A stretch of 56,315 nt of DNA from Porphyromonas sp. HMSC065F10 (GTDB taxonomy: Bacteria; Bacteroidota; Bacteroidia; Bacteroidales; Porphyromonadaceae). Shown here piece by piece: positions 15,738 through 23,022 of the stretch (positions within the stretch are counted from its first letter, which is position 1; each line of letters opens with the position of its first letter). The notes beneath the pieces are model-generated. The model had not been told where the DNA came from and did not search any database. It saw only the letters and a program-made list of their open reading frames with translations. The stretch lies in the NCBI RefSeq assembly GCF_001808555.1, contig NZ_KV793791.1, positions 2,567 through 58,881 on the forward strand, in the 5' to 3' direction. The translations under genes and the position numbers were made by a program.

Positions 15738-17240
15738 TTATAAAAAGTCGTAGGGTGTCCGGCGGTTGTAGAGCCGGACGAAGAGCTCGCGGGCGGTGAG
15801 GACGATGGCGTAGTAGAGGACGACGAGGACGAGGTCGTACTGCATCGTCACCGTGAGGCTCAGCGCCGGCGTGCCGAAAGTCTCCGTCACCGCACGCATC
15901 CCTCCGGAGAGGAGGCTTAGCAGCCGAGGGAGACCCGGCAGCGAGGGGAGGGCAAGCGTCAACAGACCCACTGGGATGAGCAGACCACTCAGCGCCACCA
16001 CCGGGATGGCACTCCAGAGCATACTCCCCGCTGCCCTACCAAAGAAGAGGAAGAGAAAGGGCAGCACGCCTATCTGTGCCGAGATGCAGGCTGCGAGGCT
16101 GCTCCAGACGAAGCGAAGCGACCTGAGCGAGGGGCTGACAAGCCGGAGCAGGATGGGCATAAAGCTCATCAGTCCCCAGACCGCACTGACGCTGAGGAGC
16201 AGACCGACGCTTAGGATCGAGAGAGGGTTGAGGAAGAGGAAGAAGAGGAGCGTCAGCGACAGCACCTGCACCGGGTCGGCTCGTCGCCCGAGGAGCTTGG
16301 CGAGGAGGTAGATGCCACTCATGACGAAGGCGCGCATCGTGGCGGTCGAGGCACCTGTCAGTAGTGTGTAGACGAGCAGCCCGAGGAAGATCAGCAGGTA
16401 GCGCAGCCTCCTGTGACGGTAGGCGGGGAGGAGCAGTCCCAAGAGTCCGCTCAGCAGACCGAAGACGATCCCGAGATGATACCCGCTCACCGCCAGCACG
16501 TGTGCCACGCCGGAGGAGGTAAAGTCGGACTTCACCGACCGAGGTAGGTGAAGTCGCTCGCCAAGACAGAGCGCATAGACCAGTCCCTTATCCTCTGCCG
16601 AGAGCCGATCACCGACAGCCGAGTCGAAGCGGCTGATCAGGTGATGCCGCCCCTCCATCAGCCGGCAGCGGATGGTCCGGGCCCGCCCGGCGGTCTCTAA
16701 GCTCTGCCCATACGCCTGCGCCACATACCCCTCTCCGAGGAGGTAACGTCCGTAGGAGTCGGGAAGTGTGTCGCCAAGTAGGGCCACCAGGTCGAGGTCA
16801 CCCCGCAGCATCATCCCATAGAGCTCCGCCGACTCTCCCGGCAGGGTGAGGAGGATAGGGATCTCCCCTCCATCGCTCGTCAGTAGAGCCGCATCGTACC
16901 GGATGGCGCTCTCAGCCGAGGAGGCAACGGGATAATTGACTCTCACCGAGGCGTCGTAGAGCGTCACCGCACGGGGCATTGACCTCAGCGAGCGTAGCCG
17001 CTGATCGGCATAGATGCCGTAGGCAATCACGAGGAGTGGCAGAAGGAGGAAGAAGCGATCCGGCCTCCACCCTCGCCTCCGAGAGAGGAGAAAAGCGGCG
17101 ACTGCGAGTAATCCCAGCGCCACTCCCCCATAGAGCAAGAGATGATGGTAGGCAAGGATCCAGCCGACGAGACAGGCGACCAGCACCCAGAGGGCGGGCC
17201 GATCGCCATACCTCAGCGAGCGTATCCTCTCCTCACTCAC
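15738..17240 (-). CDS. comEC: ComEC/Rec2-family inner membrane DNA-uptake protein
   Basis: A 500-residue polytopic membrane protein. Two N-terminal hydrophobic spans (about 17-50) and one at about 61-77 are followed by a soluble DUF4131-like segment, then the Competence domain beginning LVYALCLGERLHLPRSVKSDFTSSG...HVLAVSGYHLGIVFGLL, a signature of ComEC. At least eight hydrophobic spans follow, ending LYNRRTPYDFL. There is no C-terminal metallo-beta-lactamase domain, as is common in this phylum. In other bacteria ComEC carries single-stranded DNA across the inner membrane. It begins 5 bases after the ppx stop. Confidence 0.88.
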   Translation of the reverse strand: MSEERIRSLRYGDRPALWVLVACLVGWILAYHHLLLYGGVALGLLAVAAFLLSRRRGWRPDRFFLLLPLLVIAYGIYADQRLRSLRSMPRAVTLYDASVRVNYPVASSAESAIRYDAALLTSDGGEIPILLTLPGESAELYGMMLRGDLDLVALLGDTLPDSYGRYLLGEGYVAQAYGQSLETAGRARTIRCRLMEGRHHLISRFDSAVGDRLSAEDKGLVYALCLGERLHLPRSVKSDFTSSGVAHVLAVSGYHLGIVFGLLSGLLGLLLPAYRHRRLRYLLIFLGLLVYTLLTGASTATMRAFVMSGIYLLAKLLGRRADPVQVLSLTLLFFLFLNPLSILSVGLLLSVSAVWGLMSFMPILLRLVSPSLRSLRFVWSSLAACISAQIGVLPFLFLFFGRAAGSMLWSAIPVVALSGLLIPVGLLTLALPSLPGLPRLLSLLSGGMRAVTETFGTPALSLTVTMQYDLVLVVLYYAIVLTARELFVRLYNRRTPYDFL

Positions 17241-17245
17241 GCCCT

Positions 17246-18139
17246 CTACTCTTCGTCCTCCTCGTAGAGGCGGTCAATGATGCTGTCGGCGAGGCCCAGC
17301 TTGGGGACCATGATTTTGGTCGTCCCGAGGCGGTCGGCAGCAGCGATGAAGATGCGAGCCGCCGGGATGATCACATCGGCGCGGTCGGGCTTCATCCCGT
17401 ACTTTGCCATCCGCTCGTCGAGGTCCATCCCCTCGAGTATGTCGTAGATCTCGTGGAGCTGAGGGGTGGTGATCTCCTTGCCCCACGGGGTCTGGGTGCC
17501 ATTGATCTTGGCGAGACGATTGATATTCCCCCCGGTGCCGAAGATCTCCAGATCTCTGCAACGCTCATGTATCGAGTCGAGGAACGTGTGGTACTCCTCC
17601 AGCTCCGACTTGCGGACCAGACCACTCAGCAGTCGCACGGTACCGATATTGAAGGAGCGGGAGTCCACCTTTTGGCTCCCTCTCAGGATCGACACCTCGG
17701 TCGAGCCACCCCCGACGTCCACCATGACGTAGTAGGTCTCCTCATCCCGGACAAGCTGTCTTACCCGGTTGTGTCCCACGAGACGAGCCTCCTCACCTGA
17801 GATCACCTCGATCCGAAACCCCGTCGCCGCCTCGACCTCGTCGACTACCTTGGCGGCATTGGTCGCATCGCGCATCGCAGACGTGGCGCAGATCCGATAG
17901 TGAGACACCTCGTAGATCTGCATGAGGTACTTGTAGGCGAGCATCAGGCGGATCAGGTCTTTTGCCTTCCCCTTGGAGATCTTCCCCTTCACGAAGGCAT
18001 CCTCACCGAGACGGAGGGGGACGCGGAGGAGCTGCACCTTAGAGAGTGGCTGCTCCGGATCATCGGTGAGACACTTGATGAGCAGGCGGACCGCATTGGA
18101 TCCGATATCGATGGCGGCGTAGTGCTTTTTCTTAAACAT
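17246..18139 (-). CDS. ppx: Ppx/GppA-family phosphatase
   Basis: A 297-residue ASKHA-fold phosphatase of the short Ppx/GppA type: AAIDIGSNAVRLLIK (phosphate loop 1, about 8-22), SGEEARLVG, YYVMVDVGGGSTEVSIL (phosphate loop 2), GTGGNINRLAKI, and VIIPAARIFIAAADRLG near the end. It lacks the C-terminal HD-like domain of long exopolyphosphatases. Predicted action: release of phosphate from polyphosphate, or pppGpp to ppGpp. It starts 12 bases after the ppk1 stop, so polyphosphate synthesis and breakdown are encoded together. Confidence 0.9.
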   Translation of the reverse strand: MFKKKHYAAIDIGSNAVRLLIKCLTDDPEQPLSKVQLLRVPLRLGEDAFVKGKISKGKAKDLIRLMLAYKYLMQIYEVSHYRICATSAMRDATNAAKVVDEVEAATGFRIEVISGEEARLVGHNRVRQLVRDEETYYVMVDVGGGSTEVSILRGSQKVDSRSFNIGTVRLLSGLVRKSELEEYHTFLDSIHERCRDLEIFGTGGNINRLAKINGTQTPWGKEITTPQLHEIYDILEGMDLDERMAKYGMKPDRADVIIPAARIFIAAADRLGTTKIMVPKLGLADSIIDRLYEEDEE

Positions 18140-18151
18140 AATGCTATCCCT

Positions 18152-20251
18152 TTATATTTCCTCCAAATAATGCTGGTAGAGCGCCTCCTGACTGCGGAAC
18201 CACGGCTTCTCCGCCGACAGTCGACGCGGACAGCGACCCTTCTCATTGACAAAGTGTCCCTGGGAGACATCCCGCAGCCCGTAGTCGACCACCAGCTCCA
18301 ACTCGCGCTTGAGGTCGGGGTCGTAGACGGGGGTCACCACCTCGACCCGCCGGTCTAAGTTTCGGCTCATCCAGTCAGCGGAGCCGAGGAAGTACTTCGG
18401 TCTCCCTCCGTTGCAGAAGATGAAGATCCGCGAGTGCTCTAAGTAGCGGTCGATGATCGCATTGACGTAGATATTTTCACTCACCCCCTTGATCCCGGGT
18501 ACGAGGGAGCAATTGCCACGCACCAGCAGCCGCACCTCCACCCCCGCCTGCGAGGCTTGGTAGAGATGCATCACCACCTCCTCATCGACGATGTGATTTA
18601 CCTTGACGTGGATATAGGCGGGCAGTCCCTGCTCCGCATTCCTGATCTCCGTGTCGATCAGCCGGATGAAGCGGCTACGCATGGAGTTGGGCGAGACCAT
18701 CAGCTCCCTAAAGTGGGTCGCCAGGTAGGGCTGCTCGATGAAGTCAAAGACCCGCTCCACATCATTGACGATGCCACGACGCGAGGTCATCATCATAAAG
18801 TCGGTGTAGGTCTTGGCATTCCCCTCGTGCATATTACCGGTGCCGATGCAGGCGATGTTGCCCTTCCGTGCCTTGATGAGCGCCAGCTTGCTGTGGATCT
18901 TGAGGTACCCTGGGCCAAAGAGCACCCGCACGCCGGCGTCCCGCATCTTCTGGGCAAAGGAGATGTTGCTCTCCTCATTAAATCGCGCCAGCAGCTCGAT
19001 CACACAGGTCACCTCCTTGCCATTGCGCGCTGCCGCCGTCAGTGCCTTGACGACAGAGGAGTGGCGCGGCACGCGGTAGATCGTCGCCTTGATCTCCTGC
19101 ACGTCCTCACTGATCGCCGCCTCCTGCAGCACCCGGACAAAGGTGTCAAAGCTGTGGTAGGGGAAGTGGAGCCACTGATCCTTACGCCGGATAGAGTCAA
19201 GCATACCGGTCTCAAAGTCTGCATGCCGACTGATGATCGGGTGCCACGGGGTGTAGAGGAGGTCGGTGCGACCGCAGTCGGGGAAGTCCATCAGGTCCCG
19301 GGTATTGTGGTACCTCGATCCGGCGACGCGGGCATCGTTCTTATCCAGGTCGGCAGTCTCAAAGAGCATCTGCCGGATCCGCTTAGGCATCTCGCGGTCA
19401 TAGACCACGCGAAGCGTCTCCCCGAGGCTCCGCTTCTTCAGCCCTCGGGAGACCTGCTGCAGGAGACCGAGAGAGGAATTGTCCTCCACCAAGTCCTCGT
19501 CGGCATCCTTGGTGAACTTGAAAGTATACCCCTCGTAACAGTTGTATGGCAAGCCACCGAAGATATTCTTAAGATTGAACCGGATCACGTCATCGATGAA
19601 CATAACGCACTTATTCCCCTCCGGGTCATCCGGCAGTCGGACGAAGCGCTCCTCCCCGGACTGCGGCAGACGGATGACAGCGATGTCGCTCCTCTGCTCC
19701 CTGCCCTCGTCATCGACCTGTCTTAGGTCCACTGCGAGGTAGTTGCTCTCATCGAGCTGCTCCTGAGGGTCAGGGATGCGATCAAGGAAGAGGGGATTGA
19801 TCGTCGAGCTCAGCTTACGCGCATAGATATCGAAGACCTGATGCTCCTGCTCGGGTGTCAGCATCGTCTCATCGACCACATGGATACGCTCCTCCCGGAG
19901 CTCCTTCATCAGTCTGCGGAAGGTCCGGTCCACCTCCTGCCTGTACGCTTCGTTGAGCTCATAGATCTTGGAGAGTAGCTTCTTGCTCCGCTTGACCTTG
20001 CCGGTCCCGCTGTCGTCATCCTCGATATTGCGCTGGATCGAGGCGACGCGTACGCGAAAGAATTCGTCAAGGTTATTCGAGTAGATACCGAGGAAGTGGA
20101 CTCGCTCTAAGAGAGGAATATCCTCCCGCTGGGCCTCGAAGAGGATGCGGTGATTGAAGTACATCCAGCTCTCATCTCGATCCACGTAGTTGTCATCATC
20201 GAGCTTGATCTCGCGATCGACATAGAGTTCGGTGGGATGAAGTTCAGCCAT
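18152..20251 (-). CDS. ppk1: Polyphosphate kinase 1
   Basis: A 699-residue PPK1 that polymerises the gamma phosphate of ATP into polyphosphate. The N-terminal domain has SWMYFNHRILFEAQREDIPLLERVHFL with YSNNLDEFFRVRVASI; the middle has FPYHSFDTFVRVLQEAA and IKATIYR; the catalytic half has KIHSKLALI (phospho-acceptor His), ACIGTGNMHEGNAKTYTDF, and EHSRIFIFCNGG with the second catalytic His, then SADWMSRNLDRRVEVVTPV. Length matches the family. The ATG at 20251 follows a leader containing TAAATTTA, one base off the promoter consensus. First gene of ppk1-ppx-comEC-HD. Confidence 0.96.
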   Translation of the reverse strand: MAELHPTELYVDREIKLDDDNYVDRDESWMYFNHRILFEAQREDIPLLERVHFLGIYSNNLDEFFRVRVASIQRNIEDDDSGTGKVKRSKKLLSKIYELNEAYRQEVDRTFRRLMKELREERIHVVDETMLTPEQEHQVFDIYARKLSSTINPLFLDRIPDPQEQLDESNYLAVDLRQVDDEGREQRSDIAVIRLPQSGEERFVRLPDDPEGNKCVMFIDDVIRFNLKNIFGGLPYNCYEGYTFKFTKDADEDLVEDNSSLGLLQQVSRGLKKRSLGETLRVVYDREMPKRIRQMLFETADLDKNDARVAGSRYHNTRDLMDFPDCGRTDLLYTPWHPIISRHADFETGMLDSIRRKDQWLHFPYHSFDTFVRVLQEAAISEDVQEIKATIYRVPRHSSVVKALTAAARNGKEVTCVIELLARFNEESNISFAQKMRDAGVRVLFGPGYLKIHSKLALIKARKGNIACIGTGNMHEGNAKTYTDFMMMTSRRGIVNDVERVFDFIEQPYLATHFRELMVSPNSMRSRFIRLIDTEIRNAEQGLPAYIHVKVNHIVDEEVVMHLYQASQAGVEVRLLVRGNCSLVPGIKGVSENIYVNAIIDRYLEHSRIFIFCNGGRPKYFLGSADWMSRNLDRRVEVVTPVYDPDLKRELELVVDYGLRDVSQGHFVNEKGRCPRRLSAEKPWFRSQEALYQHYLEEI

Positions 20252-20346
20252 AGTCTAAGGTGTGTGTGTTTTATCTATTCCGTTTTTTGATGGGATAAAT
20301 TTAGCCAAAAACCGCCACTTCCATCCCGGCTATGGGATCGTCCTTC

Positions 20347-20757
20347 AGGGGTGACGCATTTGAGCGGTACAGAAGCTATTCAACTCATCGTGAAGAGTGG
20401 TGAACTAAGCACCCCGACAGGGGTGCCCGCTTTTTAGCCCCGGGTCGAGGGGTGTAGCCCCGACGACCCGGGGATCAAGCATTGCAAGTGATCCCACGAC
20501 CCCGCTAGGGTGTCGCACTGATTGGCTGACCGGTAAGTGCGACACCCTTGCGGGGTCGTATATCTTAAATGCGTCGTCGTTTCCCGCGGTCTTCGGCACT
20601 TCGTGCCTCGACACGCGGGCTAAGAAGCGATGATCCCTACGGGGCTTCGCCCCTGCGGGATCGGCAGGGGGAGCATCAGAAGATGGATCAGTCGATGGAA
20701 AAGCACAGCGATAGGGGTTATCACTTCTTAGCTGTAAAGCTCAAATGCGACACCCCT
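20347..20757. mobile_element. Family D repeat, copy 2: hairpin island with 19-bp inverted ends
   Basis: AGGGGTGACGCATTTGAGC (20347-20365) and its reverse complement (20739-20757) differ at one base, defining a 411-bp unit. Inside are five consecutive stem-loops: GCACCCC-gaca-GGGGTGC with TTTTT (20409-20435), CCCCGGGTCG/CGACCCGGGG (20438-20473), a 23-bp stem (20496-20559), CCCGCG/CGCGGG with inner GGCAC-ttc-GTGCC (20583-20619) and GATCCC/GGGATC with inner GGGGC-ttc-GCCCC (20632-20662). No gene or obvious target duplication. It fills the ppk1-cobO gap. Confidence 0.7.
20496..20559. repeat. 23-bp-arm inverted repeat with 18-base loop
   Basis: Arms 20496-20518 and 20537-20559 pair at 22 of 23 positions (ACGACCCCGCTAGGG... 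against its complement), with loop 20519-20536. It is the longest stem of the hairpin island. Confidence 0.85.
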
Positions 20758-20803
20758 GGACCATCCTCAGGGCATGCGGGGTAGTCTCTTGTGGGAGAGA
20801 CTC

Positions 20804-20913
20804 CAGTCCCGTAGGCTTGGAACTACAGTCCCGTAGGCTTGGAACTACAGTCCCGTAGGCTTGGAACTGCAGTCCCGTAGGGATGAAACTCCAGTCCCGA
20901 GGGGATGGGACTC
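20804..20913. repeat. Five 22-bp tandem repeats
   Basis: Unit CAGTCCCGTAGGCTTGGAAC plus two bases, five contiguous copies; the last two diverge to the CAGTCCCGTAGGGATG form. The unit begins in the segment GGGAGAGACTCCAGTCCC that also follows family D copy 1, so the array is an expansion of the family D flank. There are no spacers, so this is not a CRISPR. Confidence 0.9.
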
Positions 20914-20966
20914 CAGGGGTGAGCCGTGAGCCTGTCGACCGGATTGTCTATCTATCTGACATTTAC

Positions 20967-20974
20967 TACTTTTG
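20967..20974 (+). promoter_or_regulatory. Promoter of cobO
   Basis: TACTTTTG fits TAnnTTTG, with TTG at 20944-20946 exactly 20 bases upstream, the expected -33/-7 spacing. The leader to ATG 21003 is about 28 bases. Confidence 0.7.
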
Positions 20975-21002
20975 TTTTCGTCAAGTGGAGAGACAATCTA
21001 TT

Positions 21003-21524
21003 ATGAGAGAGAAGAAGGGATACCTCCAGGTATACACCGGAGATGGGAAGGGGAAGACCACCGCTGCCATCGGGCTGGCGGTGCGTGCCGCCTTGGCCGG
21101 GAAGCGGGTCTTCGTGGGGCAATTCGTCAAGAATATGCGGTATCACGAGTGCCGGATAGAGGAGCTGCTGCCGGCGATTCACTTTGAGCAATTTGGTCTC
21201 GGGTGCGCACTGATCCACGAGCCGTCTGAGGAGGATGTGCGCCACGGACGGGAGGGGCTGGCTCGGGCCGCGGAGGTGATGGCCTCAGGGGAGTGGGATG
21301 TGGTGGTGCTGGATGAGGTGACGATAGCACTCTACTTCCACTTCTTTACCGTGGAGGAGCTGCTCGAGGTGATCCGTGCCCGAGAGCCACACGTAGAAGT
21401 GGTCTGCACTGGGCGCTATGCCCCGGCAGACTTAATCACCGCTGCTGACTTGGTGACCGATATGCAGTGCGTCAAGCACTACTACGATGCCGGGGTGCCG
21501 GCGCGCTCCGGCTTTGAGCGGTAG
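21003..21524 (+). CDS. cobO: Corrinoid adenosyltransferase CobO/BtuR
   Basis: A 173-residue cob(I)yrinic acid a,c-diamide adenosyltransferase that transfers the 5'-deoxyadenosyl group from ATP to cobalt, making or salvaging adenosylcobalamin. P-loop GDGKGKTTAAIG (13-24), GQFVKNMRYHECR, DVVVLDEVTIALYF and the C-terminal VKHYYDAGVPARSGFER match the family. ATG 21003 was chosen over the upstream frame start at 20883 because the family begins KGYLQVYTGDGKGKT and a promoter box lies at 20967. The last 43 bases overlap the convergent antiporter gene. No cobalamin biosynthesis neighbours, so salvage is the likely role. Confidence 0.93.
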   Translation: MREKKGYLQVYTGDGKGKTTAAIGLAVRAALAGKRVFVGQFVKNMRYHECRIEELLPAIHFEQFGLGCALIHEPSEEDVRHGREGLARAAEVMASGEWDVVVLDEVTIALYFHFFTVEELLEVIRAREPHVEVVCTGRYAPADLITAADLVTDMQCVKHYYDAGVPARSGFER

Positions 21525-22897
21525 GTGAGCTGAGGCAAGGCGCGCCGCCCGGGATAGGGGAAGCGAAGGAGGATCGAGAGCAGGAGCACTCCGGAGAGGA
21601 TCATCGGGTAGTACATGAAGGGGAGGATCTCCGTCACGGAGAGCCCTGTGAGCCCAGAGGCGATCAGCATCTGAGCGCCATAGGGGAGGACAGCCTGTAC
21701 GATGCAGGAGGTGATATCGAGGATGCTGGCTGTCCGCCGTGGGTCGACATCGAGCCTGGTGCCGAGATCTCGCACGATCCCGCCGGTGGTCAGGATGGCG
21801 ATGGTATTATTGGCCGTGCAGGCATTGGCCAGTCCCACAAGGGCGGCGAAGGAGAGTTCGCCCGACCTCTTTCCGGACACACGCTTGGTCAAGCGCTCGA
21901 CGATGAAGTCTATCCCGCCCCGCTGCCGGATTAGCTCCAGCAAGCCACCGGCAAGCAGCGTCACGATGATCAAGTCGCTCATCCCGGCGATCCCCTTGCC
22001 TGCCGTCGTCATCACTTCGACCGAGGTAACGGAGCCACTGCCGAGGCCCACCAGCACCGAGAGGAGGATGCCTGCGGTCAGGGCGACGAGGACATTTACC
22101 CCACTGACAGCGAGGAGAATCACCGCCAGGTAGGGCAGCATCAGATACCACGAGCCGGTGGTGCTGACCATCGCCTCCGGCACTTCCTGACCGAGCATCA
22201 GGTAGAGCAGGAGCGTGAGTAGAGCAGCCGGTAGTGCTATCAGGACATTGGCGCGAAACTTATCCTTCATCCGCACGCCTATCGTGCGGGTGGCTGCAAT
22301 GGTGGTGTCAGAGATGAATGAGAGATTGTCGCCGAAGAATGCACCACCGACGATGATCGCTGTGATCAGCCCGGCGCCCCCGCCCATCTCCGTTGCCATC
22401 CCGCTCGCTATAGGTACGAGAGCAGCGATCGTGCCGACACTCGATCCGAGGGCAAAGGAGATGAAGCAGCTGACGACAAATAGCCCCGCATACATTACCC
22501 TCGACGGGAGCAGTGACAGCAGCAGCCCCACCGTCGCATCAATGGCTCCGATCGCCTGTGCCACGGAGGAGAATATCCCCGCAAGGATGAAAACCCAGAT
22601 CATCAGCAGGACGTTGCTGTCGCCCGCACCTCGGGCAAAGATCTCTAAGCGCCTCTCGAGAGAGTGCCCATCAGGCAACACCATCGCATAGATCGCCGTA
22701 AGGCAAAAGGCGACCGTGATCGAGACGGCATAGAAGTCGCGGACCAGTAGGCTGACTCCAAGGTAAAAAAAGAGGAAGAAGAGGAGGGGCGAGAGGGCAA
22801 GCAGCCCCTTGGTCATCGGCATTGACCGGTGCGCAGAGGATTGCCGACCTGCCACTGCCTCCTCGTGCAAGATATTCTTATTCGGTATAATTCCCAT
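21482..22897 (-). CDS. nhaC: NhaC-type Na+/H+ antiporter
   Basis: A 471-residue inner membrane protein with about 11-12 hydrophobic spans. Segments ISFALGSSVGTIAALVPIASGMA, GGAFFGDNLSFISDTTIAATRTIG, NACTANNTIAILTTGGIVRDLG and SCIVQAVLPYGAQMLIASGL are characteristic of the NhaC branch of the ion transporter superfamily. Predicted activity is sodium export in exchange for protons, but some relatives exchange malate/lactate or amino acids, so the substrate is not certain. The first 28 residues are hydrophilic, and ATG at residue 26 or 28 (MPMTKG) is an alternative start. The tail (PERAGTPAS) lies antisense to the end of cobO. Confidence 0.85.
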   Translation of the reverse strand: MGIIPNKNILHEEAVAGRQSSAHRSMPMTKGLLALSPLLFFLFFYLGVSLLVRDFYAVSITVAFCLTAIYAMVLPDGHSLERRLEIFARGAGDSNVLLMIWVFILAGIFSSVAQAIGAIDATVGLLLSLLPSRVMYAGLFVVSCFISFALGSSVGTIAALVPIASGMATEMGGGAGLITAIIVGGAFFGDNLSFISDTTIAATRTIGVRMKDKFRANVLIALPAALLTLLLYLMLGQEVPEAMVSTTGSWYLMLPYLAVILLAVSGVNVLVALTAGILLSVLVGLGSGSVTSVEVMTTAGKGIAGMSDLIIVTLLAGGLLELIRQRGGIDFIVERLTKRVSGKRSGELSFAALVGLANACTANNTIAILTTGGIVRDLGTRLDVDPRRTASILDITSCIVQAVLPYGAQMLIASGLTGLSVTEILPFMYYPMILSGVLLLSILLRFPYPGRRALPQLTYRSKPERAGTPAS

Positions 22898-22905
22898 ATC
22901 GCAGG

Positions 22906-22913
22906 CAAATATA
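22906..22913 (-). promoter_or_regulatory. -7 box for nhaC
   Basis: TATATTTG on the minus strand, 8 bases before the annotated ATG. So short a leader fits either a nearly leaderless message or use of the internal ATG at residue 26. Confidence 0.5.
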
Positions 22914-23022
22914 CCACAAATAATTTATTTCTTGCGAAAATTTGCCTGAAAAGCCAGCTCGTGCAGTGATACAAATGGTCTGTCAAAGTCCATTATGTGG
23001 GCCGAGGAGTAGCCTCGTAAGG

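Noticed and set aside
20405-20614. Small open frames inside the hairpin island
   Set aside because: They are translations of inverted repeats with no start signals or known features.
20804-20913. Possible CRISPR array
   Set aside because: The 22-bp units are contiguous with no unique spacers and no cas genes are near.
20914-21002. Cobalamin riboswitch upstream of cobO
   Set aside because: The leader is only about 28 bases and no B12-box-like segment was seen in the 5' region.
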